64,000 nt of DNA. Source: Pollutimonas nitritireducens. GTDB lineage: Bacteria; Pseudomonadota; Gammaproteobacteria; Burkholderiales; Burkholderiaceae_B. How positions within the stretch are numbered: position 1 is the first letter of the stretch; each line of letters opens with the position of its first letter. The notes below the pieces were generated by a model that was not told the DNA's origin, did no database searches, and saw only the letters and a program-made list of their open reading frames with translations. Where the stretch lies: contig NZ_PDNV01000004.1 of NCBI RefSeq assembly GCF_002849615.1, positions 1 through 64,000 on the forward strand, read 5' to 3'. Both the position numbers and the translations under genes were made by a program. This document shows positions 21,690-32,936 of this stretch, piece by piece.

Positions 21690-23459
21690 ATGAAAAAAGA
21701 ACCGATACTTTATAGCGTAATGCCTTTTGACCCGTCCGGCCATCGACTGAAGGTGAGCCTGACCATCCAGACTCCCGACCCGCGGGGACAGGAAGTGTCG
21801 CTACCCGCGTGGATCCCAGGAAGTTATCTTATTCGAGATTTCTCCCGGCAAGTTGAAACAATAGAAGCAAGTACTGCCGGACAAGCTGTTGGCTTGCGGA
21901 AAACCGGCAATCACTCATGGTCTTGCGATCCATGCGCCGGTCCGCTGGTGGTGGAATATTGCGTTTACGCCTGGGATCTCTCGGTCCGCGGCGCACATAT
22001 CGATGAATCCCACGCCTTCCTGAACGGGACGTCTGTCTTCCTGGCGGTCAGCGGGCAGACTGATGTGCCCTGCCATGTACAGCTCTGCCCGCCGCCTCAC
22101 TCCAGCCAGTGGAGGGTCTACACCAGTCTTCCAGAATCGACTCGCCATCCCCTGGCGGCCAAGCGCCACGGTTTCGGGATGTACATTGCCCCTGATTACG
22201 ATGCACTCATCGACCATCCCATCGAGATGGGCACGCCGCAGGTTGTGCAATTCTCCGCGCATGGCGCCTTGCACGAAATGGTCTTCACTGGGGTGATACC
22301 GAACCTGGATCTGGAACGCATCGCTTCCGACGTTCACGAGATTTGCGAAGCTCAAATCGCATTGTTTGAGCCCGATAGCAAAGCGGCGCCCTTTCTGGAC
22401 TCTTCCGACCGATATGTGTTCATGACGATGGTAACCGGCGATGGGTACGGAGGTCTCGAACACCGGGCTTCGACTGCTCTGATGGCTTCGCGCCACGACC
22501 TACCGGTCGTAGGTCAGAAAGATGCCGGCGACGGGTACCAGACATTCCTCGGCCTGGTAAGCCACGAATACTTCCACACCTGGAATGTCAAGCGCATCAA
22601 ACCGGTGCGCTTCGCCCCCTATGATCTAAGCCGTGAAGCGCATACCGAGTTGCTGTGGGTCTTTGAAGGCTTTACTTCATACTACGATGACCTGATGCTG
22701 CTGCGCTCGCGCGTCATCGCAGAAGCCGACTATCTGCGGCTGATTGGAAAAGTCATCAGCAATGTGCATCGCACAGCCGGCCGCTTCAAGCAAAGCGTGG
22801 CAGAAAGCTCATTTGACGCCTGGACACGCTACTACAAGCAGGACGAGAATTCACCCAATGCGCTCGTCAGTTATTACACCAAGGGTTCGCTTGTTGCGAT
22901 GGGCCTGGACATCCTTATCCGCCGCGCGTCTGGCGATACACGGTCGCTGGACGACGTAATGCGTCTACTGTGGCAGCGATATGGCCGCGACTTCTATCGT
23001 GGCGGAAACAAGGGTATTCCGGAAGACGCCCTGCCCGGGCTGATACGCGAAGCAACTGGCGTCGACACGTCAGACTTTATTGCCCGGCATGCTTATGGCC
23101 GTGAAGATGTACCGCTGGAAACGTTACTGTCTTCGCAAGGCTTTTCGATATCATGGAAGCCCGAGGCAGGCGTCACGTCGCTGGATGCGCGCGTACAAAC
23201 CAGTCACGGGGAAACCAAACTGGCCACGGTATACGAAGGCGGGGCCGCGCACACGGGCGGACTGTCCGCCGGCGATGCACTCGTTGCAATAAACGGCGTA
23301 CGCATATCGGACAAATCGTCCCTGGAGCGCGCCCTGCGCGCCTACCAGCCTGGCGACGTTGTTTCCGTGTTCGTATTCCGGCGCGATGAGCTGCGCGCGT
23401 TTGATGTCATGCTCAATCCGCCTGCTGCGACGGAATGCGTCGTGCAACGGAAGGCCTGA
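21690..23459 (+). CDS. M61 family metallopeptidase with PDZ domain
   Basis: 589 residues. An N-terminal beta domain ([20 protein letters not shown], a family signature), the zinc motif HEYFH (about 292-296, [15 protein letters not shown]), a downstream glutamate in [15 protein letters not shown] as third zinc ligand, and a C-terminal PDZ domain ([17 protein letters not shown]). Related to Sphingomonas glycyl aminopeptidase. No signal peptide is visible, so it is probably cytoplasmic. Peptide trimming is likely; the substrate is unknown. Confidence 0.88.
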   Translation: MKKEPILYSVMPFDPSGHRLKVSLTIQTPDPRGQEVSLPAWIPGSYLIRDFSRQVETIEASTAGQAVGLRKTGNHSWSCDPCAGPLVVEYCVYAWDLSVRGAHIDESHAFLNGTSVFLAVSGQTDVPCHVQLCPPPHSSQWRVYTSLPESTRHPLAAKRHGFGMYIAPDYDALIDHPIEMGTPQVVQFSAHGALHEMVFTGVIPNLDLERIASDVHEICEAQIALFEPDSKAAPFLDSSDRYVFMTMVTGDGYGGLEHRASTALMASRHDLPVVGQKDAGDGYQTFLGLVSHEYFHTWNVKRIKPVRFAPYDLSREAHTELLWVFEGFTSYYDDLMLLRSRVIAEADYLRLIGKVISNVHRTAGRFKQSVAESSFDAWTRYYKQDENSPNALVSYYTKGSLVAMGLDILIRRASGDTRSLDDVMRLLWQRYGRDFYRGGNKGIPEDALPGLIREATGVDTSDFIARHAYGREDVPLETLLSSQGFSISWKPEAGVTSLDARVQTSHGETKLATVYEGGAAHTGGLSAGDALVAINGVRISDKSSLERALRAYQPGDVVSVFVFRRDELRAFDVMLNPPAATECVVQRKA

Positions 23460-23486
23460 CTGCGTGCCCGGCTTCCGGCTTTCGGA

Positions 23487-24413
23487 TCATAGTCCCGCTT
23501 CAATCCTGGCCTGTATGGCCTTGGCTGCCGTCACACCATCGGCCAAGGCCGTGACCACACAGGGATGCTGCCTCTGCGCGACCTCGCCTATGGCGTAAAC
23601 GCCCGGGAAACTGGTTTGCGCCGTCTGCATGTCGGTGGCGATGAACCCCTGGGCGCTGCGACGCAGGGCTAGCGTATCGACGAAGCTGACACAAGGCTCC
23701 CAGCCATGGAAGACCAATATCAGATCGTAGGTTTGGCCATTGACGCTACGCGCGGCCGTATCAACCTTATAGCTGCCCAACGTGACATCCGCTGTCGGGA
23801 ATTTGCGCAGAAACTGCCGTTGCGCTCTGACGCTACGGGCATAGACATGCACTTGGGCGGCGCCGCGATCTTTCGTGTACAAGGCGTTCTCGAATGCATT
23901 GTCGCCACCGCCGAGAATGGCAACCCGCTTGTCGTGGAAATCCTGGGCGACGATGTGCGCGCCGGGTCCCACAAGCAGGCCCGCGGCCAGCGACGCCGGC
24001 GACCCGCCCGGTTCTTGGCTTGCGGCTGCTGACACACCCAGGCCGCGCGCCCGCACACCGGTTGCGAGCACCACATGGCGGCACTTCAATGGGGATTCCA
24101 TCCCGTCACAGGCCACCGAAAACCCGTACGTGGCGGGCGCGACCTCGCGCACGGGGCACGAAAGCCAGAGCGGGACGGCCGCCCTTCGCAGGCTGCGGGC
24201 AAGGTTGTCGGCCACGCGGGGCCCGGTCATACCGGGCGAAGCAACATTCCATTCGTCGATAAACGGGTTCGTGCGACACAGCCCGCCTACCTGCGCCTGC
24301 AACTCGACGACGGCCGGCAGGAATCCAAGGCGCTTCAGCCAGACCGCGCAGGACACGCCGGCCGGGCCGCCGCCGACGATCAGTGCATCGTAAAGGGTAC
24401 TGTTCGGGCTCAT
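23487..24413 (-). CDS. FAD-dependent NAD(P)H oxidoreductase (thioredoxin-reductase fold)
   Basis: 308 residues. FAD motif GGGPAG at residues 14-19, a second nucleotide motif GGGDNAFENAL, and C-terminal GVYAIGEVAQRQHPCVVTALADGVTAAKAIQARI. There is no CxxC redox pair between the nucleotide domains, so it is not a thioredoxin reductase; a ferredoxin/flavodoxin-NADP reductase-like role is more likely. Divergent from folB. Confidence 0.78.
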   Translation of the reverse strand: MSPNSTLYDALIVGGGPAGVSCAVWLKRLGFLPAVVELQAQVGGLCRTNPFIDEWNVASPGMTGPRVADNLARSLRRAAVPLWLSCPVREVAPATYGFSVACDGMESPLKCRHVVLATGVRARGLGVSAAASQEPGGSPASLAAGLLVGPGAHIVAQDFHDKRVAILGGGDNAFENALYTKDRGAAQVHVYARSVRAQRQFLRKFPTADVTLGSYKVDTAARSVNGQTYDLILVFHGWEPCVSFVDTLALRRSAQGFIATDMQTAQTSFPGVYAIGEVAQRQHPCVVTALADGVTAAKAIQARIEAGL

Positions 24414-24482
24414 AACTTTCCCAACATGAATCTCATCTTTTCCAAAGGAACTACAATTCGAACAATTCTACAAGGCGATCTT

Positions 24483-24842
24483 ATGCCCACCCGACGAATC
24501 TTCTTCAACCAGTTGTCGCTGGACGCGCGTATCGGCATACTCGAGCACGAGCTGCGCGCAACACAGCCCCTGCATATCGATGCCGAATTCGATGTGGATA
24601 TTTCTCAGGAAGTCCACGATCAGAATATTCAATCGGTGCTGGATTACCGTCAATTGCGCCACGCTATTGTGGACGAATGCACACGGGCTCATGTCAATTT
24701 GCTGGAGACGCTAAGCGAACGCGTCGTAACCAGGATACTGAATGAATTCTCCGATGTGCAGAGCGTGCGGATCCGAATCAGCAAGCCGCTGGCTTTCTCC
24801 GACTGCGCCGCGGTTGGGATCGAGCTATACCGCAACCGTTAG
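24483..24842 (+). CDS. folB: Dihydroneopterin aldolase
   Basis: 119 residues, small FolB fold. Typical ARIGILEHELRATQPLHIDAEF, VLDYRQLRHAI, LLETLSERVV and RIRISKPLAF. It cleaves dihydroneopterin to hydroxymethyl-dihydropterin in folate synthesis. Followed by ttcA after 18 bases. Confidence 0.9.
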   Translation: MPTRRIFFNQLSLDARIGILEHELRATQPLHIDAEFDVDISQEVHDQNIQSVLDYRQLRHAIVDECTRAHVNLLETLSERVVTRILNEFSDVQSVRIRISKPLAFSDCAAVGIELYRNR

Positions 24843-24860
24843 ACTTTTTTCCTTATTGCC

Positions 24861-25865
24861 ATGCAAGCCGACACTTTATCTTCCAATACGCGTCAGACCA
24901 GCACGAACGACACTGATCAGCACGTTCATAAGCGCAGTGTCAGCGAAAACAAGCTTGTCAAGCGACTGATCCGGGAAGCCGGTCGCGCCATCAGCGATTT
25001 CAACATGATCGAGAACGGCGACAAGGTGATGGTGTGTCTGTCGGGCGGCAAGGATTCCTACAGCATGCTGGACATCCTGCTTACGCTGAAGGCGCGCGCA
25101 CCCATCGATTTCGACATTGTCGCGGTGAACCTCGATCAGAAACAGCCCGGATTCCCCGACCATATCTTGCCGCAATACCTCGAATCCATCAACGTCCCGT
25201 ATCACATTGCCACCCAGGATACCTACTCGGTCGTGACACGCGTCATCCCGGAGGGAAAGACAATGTGCTCGCTATGCTCGCGCCTGCGTCGGGGAATCCT
25301 GTATCGCGTGGCCGGTGAGCTTGGCGCCACGAAAATCGCATTGGGCCATCATCGCGACGATATCCTGGGCACTTTTTTCTTGAATCTGTTCTATGGCGGA
25401 CGTATGAAAGCCATGCCCCCCAAACTGGCGTCCGACGATGGCAAGCATGTTGTGATCAGACCCCTGGCCTACGTGACGGAAAAAGACCTGATTGCCTATT
25501 CCGCCTTGAAACAGTTTCCCATTATCCCGTGCAATTTGTGCGGGTCCCAGGAAAACCTGAAACGCAAGGAGGTCGGCCGCATGATTGCCGAATGGGACAA
25601 ACGGTTTCCCGGAAGATCCCTGAACATTTTCGGGGCCCTGTCACGTGTGGTGCCTACGCATTTGATGGACAGGAATCTATTCGACTTTGCTGGCCTGCAA
25701 GCCACGGGCTTGCCCGACGAGATGGGCGACAAGGCGTTTGATGCGGAAGAATTCGACCTTCCGGCAGCGTTCGGGCAGGCGGACCTTGACGCCGAAGCGA
25801 ACCGCGATCGGGGCGAGCACATGCCCACGGTGGTGACAAGGACCGATCTGCGCACCCTTCGGTAA
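24861..25865 (+). CDS. ttcA: tRNA 2-thiocytidine biosynthesis protein TtcA
   Basis: 334 residues. PP-loop SGGKDS (about 61-66), the cysteine pairs MCSLCSR and PCNLCGS that hold the Fe-S cluster, GHHRDDIL. Thiolates C32 of certain tRNAs. The C-terminal ~30 residues ([29 protein letters not shown]...) form an acidic tail beyond the usual core. A terminator follows directly. Confidence 0.95.
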   Translation: MQADTLSSNTRQTSTNDTDQHVHKRSVSENKLVKRLIREAGRAISDFNMIENGDKVMVCLSGGKDSYSMLDILLTLKARAPIDFDIVAVNLDQKQPGFPDHILPQYLESINVPYHIATQDTYSVVTRVIPEGKTMCSLCSRLRRGILYRVAGELGATKIALGHHRDDILGTFFLNLFYGGRMKAMPPKLASDDGKHVVIRPLAYVTEKDLIAYSALKQFPIIPCNLCGSQENLKRKEVGRMIAEWDKRFPGRSLNIFGALSRVVPTHLMDRNLFDFAGLQATGLPDEMGDKAFDAEEFDLPAAFGQADLDAEANRDRGEHMPTVVTRTDLRTLR

Positions 25866-25918
25866 GCACACGTATCCCACCGCTGACAAGCGGCCACGGC
25901 GGATGTTACCCTTTTGCG

Positions 25919-25944
25919 AAAGCACGTTGAGCGACGTGCTTTTT
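25919..25944 (+). terminator. ttcA intrinsic terminator
   Basis: AAAGCACGT-tgagcg-ACGTGCTTT followed by TT. It lies between ttcA and the channel gene and covers an in-frame ATG at 25903, arguing that translation of the channel does not begin there. Confidence 0.85.
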
Positions 25945-25974
25945 CATTTGCACGCCCAAAAGGAAATCCGCCGA

Positions 25975-28350
25975 GTGACTACCAGTACGGCCCCCAAGAT
26001 TCTGACCTCTCATTTTTTTCGACATCTGTCGGCCACTCTTTTACTGCTGACCGCCATGCTTGCGTTCAGCGGTCATGCGAAAGAAGCCGCCGGCGTGCCG
26101 CCGCACACCGACGCGTCCTATGCCATTCTGGCCGACCTCCTGGAGAATGATCAATCGCGCAAGAAGCTGATTGAACAACTTCGGGCCTTGGCATTGCAAG
26201 ATGAACCTAAGCCGGCATCCGCCCCTGCGACCGCCCGGACCGAACCGCAAAGCAGCGTCGATGCCAGTAATGGAAGCGGGACTGCACCGACTGCGAACGG
26301 GCCCGTCTCGCAGAAGCTGGCCGTGTCCCTCGAACGATTCACCAACGGTCTTGCCTACGGTCTCTCGGATGTTGCCGCGGTCTTCATGGCATTGATAAAA
26401 GGCGAGCCGACATCGGATGGCGCCGCGCGACAATGGTCTGCCCCCTTGAAGACGTTGTCTATTGCTCTGCTGACTGTACTTGCGAGCTATATCGTTTTCC
26501 GGATGCTGGCCGGCATCGGCTTCGCCAGGCTGAATGCCTGGATCGGGAAAGATAGTCCCACTCCGGCGATATCTCAAATGCACGGCCCCGAACGGCCCGT
26601 GCGCCATGGTCCATGGCAGCCAGGATTTGCCGCGCAGACATTGAGCCGCAAACTGCTGGGCGTGGCTGCCGCACTGGTTATCGACGTGGCGGCGACGCTG
26701 TTGGCAGCGGCAGCCGGCTACATTGCCACGCTTGCCGCCGCAGGACAGAACCCCGGCACTTCGTTTTTCGCCCTTCAGTTCCTTAGCGCGTTTGTGATGA
26801 TAGAAGTTGTCAAGGCGTTCTCCAGAGGCATATTCGCCACGCGTTATGAAGAATTACGCCTGTTGCCGTTGTCGCCGGAGGCCGCCAGCTATTGGAACCA
26901 CTGGTTGACCTTCCTGATTGGAGTTATCGGTTATACACTGCTCGTCATCGTTCCGCTGGTCGCTGCCGTCTTCCGACCCTCCGTCGCCCAACTGCTTGGC
27001 CTGGTCGTCATGCTCGGGGTTTACTTCTACGGGGTACGGGTGATCTGGAAGAATCGCAAGGCGGTGAAGGCCAGTCTCACCGAGATCGCCGGCGATTCAA
27101 ACGCCGCCGTATTCGGAACAGTGATTCGCGTGCTGTCGCGTACTTGGCACCTGATTGCAATCGCCTATTTCACCGTCCTGCTGGTGATCAGCCAAACCGC
27201 GCAGCAACAGGCGCTGGCGTTCATGGTGCGCGCCACTGCTCAAACCGCGGCAGCAGTATTGATAGGGATTATGCTGGCCAGCGCACTGTCGGCACTGCTG
27301 TCACACCGCATCAAGCTTCCCGGTAAGTGGCGCCAGTCATTCCCTACGTTGGAATCACGCATCAATACCTACGTTCCCGTGATACTGAAGGGCCTACGCC
27401 TGCTCATACTGATCGCCGTGACGCTGGTCGTGCTGGACGCCTGGCATGCGTTCAATCTGGTCGGCTGGCTGCAGTCCGATCATGGCCAGGCCACCATCGC
27501 CCTACTGCTGCACTTGGGTGTAATCCTGCTCATTGCCGCGTTAAGCTGGACGGTCATTGCCAGCATCATCGAGCACCGGCTGGATGCGTCAAGCAGCAAT
27601 CCGAGCGAACGTGAGAAAACCTTGCTTATGCTGTTTCGCAATGCAACGGCTATCATCATTGCGACCATGACGATTCTGGTCGTGCTTTCGCAGATAGGTA
27701 TCAACATCGGGCCGCTTATCGCCGGAGCCGGCGTGGCGGGTCTTGCCATCGGTTTCGGAGCGCAAAAGCTGGTGCAAGACGTGATTACAGGCGTATTCAT
27801 ACAGCTGGAAAATGGCATGAACCGCAACGATACGGTAGAAGTCGGAAGCCTGTTTGGAACCGTCGAGAAAATTACCATTCGCTCTGTCGGCATACGAACG
27901 CTGGACGGTGGCTACCATATGGTGCCTTTTTCCAGCATCGATCAATTGACCAACCATACGCGCGACTACGGCTACCATTACGGTGAATACAATATTGCAC
28001 ACCGCGAAAGCGTGGATGATGCCACCGAACAGATGAGGCTGGCTTTCAAGGATTTGATGCAGGACCCTGAACTGGCCCGCGAGGTAATGGAAGATATCTC
28101 CATACCCGGGGTCACTGCATTGAACCAGAATGGATTCACCATACGGGTCTTGATCAAGACCACGCCGGGTAATCAGTGGATGATACAGCGCGGTTTCAAC
28201 AAGCTACTCAAGCAACGTTTCGACGAAGCCGGCATTGAGCTTCCTTACCCCCACACCGTGCTGCAGTTCGGCCGCGACAAATCGGGTGTAACGCAGCCGG
28301 TGGACGTACGCTTTATTGACACGCTGAAAGAGGTCACCGAGGCGACATAA
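25975..28350 (+). CDS. MscS family mechanosensitive channel
   Basis: 791 residues from GTG 25975 (AAGGA about 10 bases upstream); the ATG at 25903 is inside the ttcA terminator. A signal peptide (LSATLLLLTAMLAFSGHAKEA), a periplasmic segment, roughly 8-10 membrane helices, then the MscS core near residues 565-610 (GPLIAGAGVAGLAIGFGAQKLVQDVITGVFIQLE) with pore helix Gly/Ala pattern, and the cytosolic beta/vestibule domain. It resembles large YbiO/MscM-type homologues. It releases solutes under osmotic downshock. Confidence 0.85.
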   Translation: MTTSTAPKILTSHFFRHLSATLLLLTAMLAFSGHAKEAAGVPPHTDASYAILADLLENDQSRKKLIEQLRALALQDEPKPASAPATARTEPQSSVDASNGSGTAPTANGPVSQKLAVSLERFTNGLAYGLSDVAAVFMALIKGEPTSDGAARQWSAPLKTLSIALLTVLASYIVFRMLAGIGFARLNAWIGKDSPTPAISQMHGPERPVRHGPWQPGFAAQTLSRKLLGVAAALVIDVAATLLAAAAGYIATLAAAGQNPGTSFFALQFLSAFVMIEVVKAFSRGIFATRYEELRLLPLSPEAASYWNHWLTFLIGVIGYTLLVIVPLVAAVFRPSVAQLLGLVVMLGVYFYGVRVIWKNRKAVKASLTEIAGDSNAAVFGTVIRVLSRTWHLIAIAYFTVLLVISQTAQQQALAFMVRATAQTAAAVLIGIMLASALSALLSHRIKLPGKWRQSFPTLESRINTYVPVILKGLRLLILIAVTLVVLDAWHAFNLVGWLQSDHGQATIALLLHLGVILLIAALSWTVIASIIEHRLDASSSNPSEREKTLLMLFRNATAIIIATMTILVVLSQIGINIGPLIAGAGVAGLAIGFGAQKLVQDVITGVFIQLENGMNRNDTVEVGSLFGTVEKITIRSVGIRTLDGGYHMVPFSSIDQLTNHTRDYGYHYGEYNIAHRESVDDATEQMRLAFKDLMQDPELAREVMEDISIPGVTALNQNGFTIRVLIKTTPGNQWMIQRGFNKLLKQRFDEAGIELPYPHTVLQFGRDKSGVTQPVDVRFIDTLKEVTEAT

Positions 28351-28352
28351 CC

Positions 28353-28937
28353 TTAAGGCTGTCGATGGGCCGTGCCTTCCCAATGCGGGCCCGGCACTTC
28401 TATACCCAGCAGCTCCAGTACGCGGGCCACGGTATGGTCGACCATTTCTTCAATGCTCTTCGGGTGATGGTAGAACGCCGGCAATGGCGGGAAGATTATG
28501 CCCCCCATTTCGGTGACCGCTGTCATATTGCGCAAGTGCGCCAGGTTCAGCGGCGTCTCGCGCACCATCATGACCAGTCGACGACGTTCTTTCAGTGTTA
28601 CGTCCGCCGCCCGGGTAATCAGGTTATCGGACAGCCCATGGGCAACCGCCGCCAGCGTACGCATGGAGCACGGCACAACGACCATGCCCGCCGTGTCGAA
28701 ACCGCCACTGGACAAGGCGGCACCAACATCGCGAAAGCTATATACCTCGTCCGCCAGGCAGTGAACATCCTGGCGGACAAGATCCAATTCGTATTTGATG
28801 TTGAGCACGCCAGAGGGCGACACCACCAGATGCGATTCCACATCGTCCACGGACTGCAATGCCTCAAGCAGACGGACCGCGTAGATTGCACCGGTGGCGC
28901 CCGTAATGCCGACAACGAGCCGGCGTTTGGCCTTCAC
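28353..28937 (-). CDS. ubiX: Flavin prenyltransferase UbiX
   Basis: 194 residues. [18 protein letters not shown] at the N-terminus (flavin-phosphate loop), [39 protein letters not shown] (UbiX signature), [16 protein letters not shown]. Makes prenylated FMN for UbiD in ubiquinone synthesis. Start overlaps the grxD stop by 4 bases. Confidence 0.94.
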   Translation of the reverse strand: MKAKRRLVVGITGATGAIYAVRLLEALQSVDDVESHLVVSPSGVLNIKYELDLVRQDVHCLADEVYSFRDVGAALSSGGFDTAGMVVVPCSMRTLAAVAHGLSDNLITRAADVTLKERRRLVMMVRETPLNLAHLRNMTAVTEMGGIIFPPLPAFYHHPKSIEEMVDHTVARVLELLGIEVPGPHWEGTAHRQP

Positions 28938-29260
28938 GCAAGCGCCCCAGCCTCTTTCAGAACATTGGTCAGTTCACCGTTCTCGTGCATTTCGGCGATG
29001 ATGTCCGAGCCGCCGATGAATTCGCCAGCGACATAGAGCTGTGGAATCGTGGGCCAGCTTGAGTATTCCTTGACACCTTGACGAACAAGTTCGTCATCCA
29101 GCACGTTCACCGTGACCAGCTTGGTGACGCCTGATGCTTTCAGGATCTGAATGGCGCGACCGGAAAAGCCGCACTGCGGGAACTGTGCAGTACCCTTCAT
29201 GAACAATACAACCGGGTTGGCTGTGACGGTTTCACGAATAAAATCTTGAACTTCGCTCAT
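28934..29260 (-). CDS. grxD: Monothiol glutaredoxin Grx4
   Basis: 108 residues with the CGFS active site ([14 protein letters not shown]), plus [20 protein letters not shown] glutathione-binding strings. Carries Fe-S clusters in a glutathione-linked complex. Overlaps ubiX. Confidence 0.96.
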   Translation of the reverse strand: MSEVQDFIRETVTANPVVLFMKGTAQFPQCGFSGRAIQILKASGVTKLVTVNVLDDELVRQGVKEYSSWPTIPQLYVAGEFIGGSDIIAEMHENGELTNVLKEAGALA

Positions 29261-29284
29261 GATGCTCTCGTATTTCAGAAAAGA

Positions 29285-30100
29285 TTAATTATAAATTCCG
29301 CCAGTAACCCGGTCGATACCCGCCAGGTCTGGCGCACTCGCGACCCGTTTAAAACCGGTCGATTGCAACAGCTGCCGAACGTCCTGCGATTGATCCCAAC
29401 CATGCTCAACGAACAAGGCTCCACCCGCCAGCAGGCGCCCGGCGGCCCCTTCGATAATGACCCGGAGGGCGGATAAACCGTCCGAGCCGTCGGTCAGGGC
29501 GGTGACAGGCTCAAACCGCAAGTCGCCTTCCTTCAAGTGCGAGTCAGCCGCCGCAATATAAGGGGGATTCGAGACAATGAGGTCAAAGTCCTTACGTCCA
29601 GCCAGGGCATCGTACCAACCACCTTGTAGGAAATCGACCTGTGCGCCCAGGAGCCTTGCGTTTGTACGAGCTACCTCTAGCGCCGCGCTGCTGAGATCAG
29701 TCGCCACCACCGTGGCGCCAGGACAACGCAAGGCAATGGACACCGCCACGGCGCCACTGCCAGTACCCAGGTCGAGCACCCGTGGAGACCGCTTTCCCTT
29801 GAGATAGTCTAACCCAGTCTCGACAAGCAGTTCTGTTTCAGGGCGTGGGATCAGCACCGCGGGCGAAACAAGAAATTCATATTCCATGAATTCACGATAT
29901 CCAACAATATAAGCCATAGGCTCGCCCGCCAGGCGTCGCGCCTCGAGTTCACGGAAGCGAACGATGGCGGTATTGGCAAGCGGGTCGGTATCATGGGCGA
30001 TAAGCCAGGAACGTGGCACCTGTAACACATGCCGCCACAACATCTGCATTTCCAGACGTGGCAGCTTGCTGTCCCGCGACATGGTGCGCAGGGTGTTCAT
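29285..30100 (-). CDS. prmC: Release factor N5-glutamine methyltransferase
   Basis: 271 residues. AdoMet motif VLDLGTGSGAVAVSIALRCPGA and the glutamine-binding NPPY motif (LIVSNPPYIAA). Methylates the GGQ glutamine of RF1/RF2. Four bases after prfA. Confidence 0.95.
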   Translation of the reverse strand: MNTLRTMSRDSKLPRLEMQMLWRHVLQVPRSWLIAHDTDPLANTAIVRFRELEARRLAGEPMAYIVGYREFMEYEFLVSPAVLIPRPETELLVETGLDYLKGKRSPRVLDLGTGSGAVAVSIALRCPGATVVATDLSSAALEVARTNARLLGAQVDFLQGGWYDALAGRKDFDLIVSNPPYIAAADSHLKEGDLRFEPVTALTDGSDGLSALRVIIEGAAGRLLAGGALFVEHGWDQSQDVRQLLQSTGFKRVASAPDLAGIDRVTGGIYN

Positions 30101-30104
30101 CCGA

Positions 30105-31184
30105 CTATTCCTGTCCGAGCATGGCCAGCTGTTCGGCCTGATGCTCGGCGCGCAAGGCGCCCGTCAGTTCATCCAGGTCGCCTTCCATGATTTGCGCCAG
30201 CTTGTACAAGGTAAGATTGATGCGATGGTCGGTAACCCGGCCCTGCGGATAATTGTAAGTGCGTATCCGCTCGGAACGATCTCCGGTACCCACCAGGCTC
30301 TTGCGCTGCGCGGCTTCCTTATTATGCTGTTCCTGCTGCTGCTTGTCTTTCAAGCGCGCCGCCAGCACTTGCATGGCCTTGTCTTTATTGCGATGCTGCG
30401 ACCGATCCTCCTGGCATTCCACCACCAATCCGGTCGGCAAATGCGTTATACGCACTGCGGAGTCCGTTTTATTGATGTGCTGTCCGCCTGCCCCGCTGGC
30501 ACGGTAGGTGTCAATACGAAGATCTGATGAATTGATGACAATATCGCTCTGGGCATCGGCCTCGGGAAGAACGGCAACGGTGCACGCAGAAGTATGTATC
30601 CGCCCCTGCGTTTCCGTCGCCGGGACGCGTTGCACCCGATGCGCGCCCGATTCAAATTTGAGCTGTCCATACACGCCGTCGCCATCCAGTCTGGCGATCA
30701 CTTCTTTATAGCCGCCGATTTCGGATGCGCTTTCGGACATCATCTCGACCTTCCAGCCCTTGTTTTCAGCGTAACGCGTATACATCCGCAATAGATCGCC
30801 TGCGAACAAGGCGCTTTCGTCTCCCCCCGTGCCTGCACGGATTTCAAGGAACACACTGCGTCCATCGTCAGGATCGCGCGGCAATAACAACACTTGCAGA
30901 TCGGAGGCCAATTCTTCCAGCCGGTCCTTGGCAAGCTTGTATTCCTCTTCCGCCATGTCGCGCATCTCAGGGTCGCTCATCATGTCCTGGGCGGCCTGAA
31001 TATCGTCCTCGGTGCCGGTGTAGGCGGCAAACGCGGCGACGACCGGTTCGAGGTCCGATCGTTCGCGCGACATCTTGCGATACCGGTTCATGTCATTGGC
31101 AATTTCGGGTTCGGCCAACAAGGCATCGACTTCAACCAATCGACGAGCAAGTTGCTCGAGCCGATTGCGTATGGAACTTTTCAT
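30105..31184 (-). CDS. prfA: Peptide chain release factor 1
   Basis: 359 residues. PAT anticodon-mimic motif ([10 protein letters not shown]), GGQ peptidyl-hydrolysis motif ([19 protein letters not shown]). Reads UAA/UAG. Between hemA and prmC, a common bacterial order. Confidence 0.97.
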   Translation of the reverse strand: MKSSIRNRLEQLARRLVEVDALLAEPEIANDMNRYRKMSRERSDLEPVVAAFAAYTGTEDDIQAAQDMMSDPEMRDMAEEEYKLAKDRLEELASDLQVLLLPRDPDDGRSVFLEIRAGTGGDESALFAGDLLRMYTRYAENKGWKVEMMSESASEIGGYKEVIARLDGDGVYGQLKFESGAHRVQRVPATETQGRIHTSACTVAVLPEADAQSDIVINSSDLRIDTYRASGAGGQHINKTDSAVRITHLPTGLVVECQEDRSQHRNKDKAMQVLAARLKDKQQQEQHNKEAAQRKSLVGTGDRSERIRTYNYPQGRVTDHRINLTLYKLAQIMEGDLDELTGALRAEHQAEQLAMLGQE

Positions 31185-31244
31185 AATTCAGGGGATAAAC
31201 AGTAATTGAAAGGAAGCGCGCGCGACAAGACCGGCAGAGCTTCG

Positions 31245-32519
31245 CTAACGATTACGTTCGGAACGGGGAAGCAGGCGCGGCAGCAGGCTTATTAGTTGCT
31301 GGCGCTCTTCGTTCTCGCTGCGGTTGAGCACGGCCATGGGACCATGCAGATATTTTTGCGTCAGGCCATAGGCCAGTTGCTCAAGGACAAGCTCGGGATT
31401 GTCGCCACGCGCCAGCATTCGGCGTGCGCGATCGAGTTCGTGCTGTCGAACCTGATCGGCCGCTTGTTGGAAGTCGACAATGACCGGTACGATCTTGCGA
31501 TTCTGAAGCCAATGCATGAAATTCTGCACGCGCGTTTCAATGATGGCTTCGGCTTGCACGACAGCCGCGCGGCGCGCGTCGGTACCGCTTTGAACCATAC
31601 GACCCAGATCATCGACGGTGTAGAGGTAAACGTCGGCAAGCCGGCCCACCTCGGTTTCAATGTCGCGCGGCACAGCCAGGTCGACCATCACCATCGGCCG
31701 GTGACGGCGCGAGCGGGTAACCCGTTCGACCATCCCTAATCCCAGGATGGGCAAGGAGCTTGCCGTACAGGAAACGATAACGTCAAAATCGGCCAGTCTA
31801 TCGGGAATATCGGCAAGCATCATGGTCTTGGCGACAAACCGCGAGGCAAGCCCTTCGGCACGCTCGAGCGTGCGATTCGCCACAACCATTTGCGCCGGAT
31901 TCAGCGCGGCGAAATGGGTCGCACAGAGTTCGATCATTTCGCCGGCGCCTATGAAAAGCACACTGGCCTTGGACAAATCACCGAACACGCGCTCGGCCAG
32001 GCGCACCGCAGCAGCGGCCATGGACACTGAATGCGCGCCAATGGCGGTTTGGGAGCGGACTTCCTTGGCGACAGAAAAAGTGCGCTGGAACAATTGATGC
32101 AGCAAAGTGCCCAACGAACCCGCTTCGTTGGCCGCGCGCACGGCGTCTTTCATCTGGCCGAGTATTTGCGGTTCGCCCAGCACCATGGAGTCCAGGCCGC
32201 TGGCCACGCGGAAAGCGTGCCTTACGGCATCGTTCTGCTGGTACTGGTATAGGTGCGGCTGAAGACTGCCGGTTTCAAGACGATTGAAGTCTGCTAGCCA
32301 TGTGGGCAGATGCTCTGACACCTGCGGGTCTGCCGCGCAGTAGATCTCGGTGCGATTACAGGTTGAAAGTATGGCGGCTTCTTTGACTGACTGTCCAAAG
32401 GTGGCGCGCAGGCCATCAAGCGCAGGTTTCAGGACGTCGATCGGGAACGCCACACGCTCCCGCACCGAAACTGGAGCAGAAACATGGTTCAAGCCGAAAG
32501 TTAATACGTCTAGAGACAT
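31245..32519 (-). CDS. hemA: Glutamyl-tRNA reductase
   Basis: 424 residues from [12 protein letters not shown], the family N-terminus; an ATG at 32543 with GGGGA before it would add 8 residues. Catalytic cysteine in [23 protein letters not shown] signature, NAD(P)-binding [10 protein letters not shown]-terminal dimerisation domain. Makes glutamate-1-semialdehyde, the first step of heme synthesis. A TATAAT sequence on the minus strand near 32560 is a candidate promoter. Confidence 0.95.
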   Translation of the reverse strand: MSLDVLTFGLNHVSAPVSVRERVAFPIDVLKPALDGLRATFGQSVKEAAILSTCNRTEIYCAADPQVSEHLPTWLADFNRLETGSLQPHLYQYQQNDAVRHAFRVASGLDSMVLGEPQILGQMKDAVRAANEAGSLGTLLHQLFQRTFSVAKEVRSQTAIGAHSVSMAAAAVRLAERVFGDLSKASVLFIGAGEMIELCATHFAALNPAQMVVANRTLERAEGLASRFVAKTMMLADIPDRLADFDVIVSCTASSLPILGLGMVERVTRSRRHRPMVMVDLAVPRDIETEVGRLADVYLYTVDDLGRMVQSGTDARRAAVVQAEAIIETRVQNFMHWLQNRKIVPVIVDFQQAADQVRQHELDRARRMLARGDNPELVLEQLAYGLTQKYLHGPMAVLNRSENEERQQLISLLPRLLPRSERNR

Positions 32520-32688
32520 TTGGGAGAAAGCGCGCAGGGCCATACTTCAATTCCCCGATTATAATCGCCCCTGACGTTTTCCTGAAATATCTACTTGTTT
32601 CAGCGCAAAGTCGGGTCAATTTCCGGGTCGTTCAGTGGTACAAAGCACACATTCGGAATATGGTGTACTATTTCGCCTTCTTGATGAT

Positions 32689-32764
32689 GGCCTGGTAGCT
32701 CAGTCGGTAGAGCAGAGGATTGAAAATCCTTGTGTCGGTGGTTCGATTCCGCCCCAGGCCACCA
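32689..32764 (+). tRNA. tRNA-Phe (anticodon GAA)
   Basis: Complete cloverleaf: acceptor GGCCTGG/CCAGGCC, D arm GCTC/GAGC, anticodon stem GAGGA/TCCTT with loop TTGAAAA (GAA), T arm GGTGG-TTCGATT-CCGCC, discriminator A and encoded CCA (32762-32764). The accessory island starts 14 bases downstream. Confidence 0.96.
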
Positions 32765-32778
32765 ACAAACAGAACATC

Positions 32779-32814
32779 AGCCCATCCTTGCTGTTGTGCC
32801 GTTAAGCATAAAAC
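32779..32814 (+). repeat. Left terminal inverted repeat
   Basis: AGCCCATC (32779-32786) and TGTGCCGTTAAGCATAAAAC (32795-32814). The second block matches 18 of 20 bases of the complement of 42056-42075; the first block is exactly complementary to 42078-42085. TTATGCTTTA follows twice at 32830-32839 and 32857-32866. Confidence 0.65.
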
Positions 32815-32909
32815 TGCCATTCGGAAGAGTTATGCTTTAAATCCCGATCGGCGACATTATGCTTTATCCGGATCAGAGAATAGACTAGAAAATTAGCCTG
32901 AAATCGCTG

Positions 32910-32936
32910 AAAGCCAGTCAACGGGCTGGCTTTTTT
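32910..32936 (+). terminator. Intrinsic terminator
   Basis: AAAGCCAG-tcaacggg-CTGGCTTT followed by TTT. Rightward terminator about 150 bases past tRNA-Phe, inside the inferred left island boundary. Confidence 0.75.
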
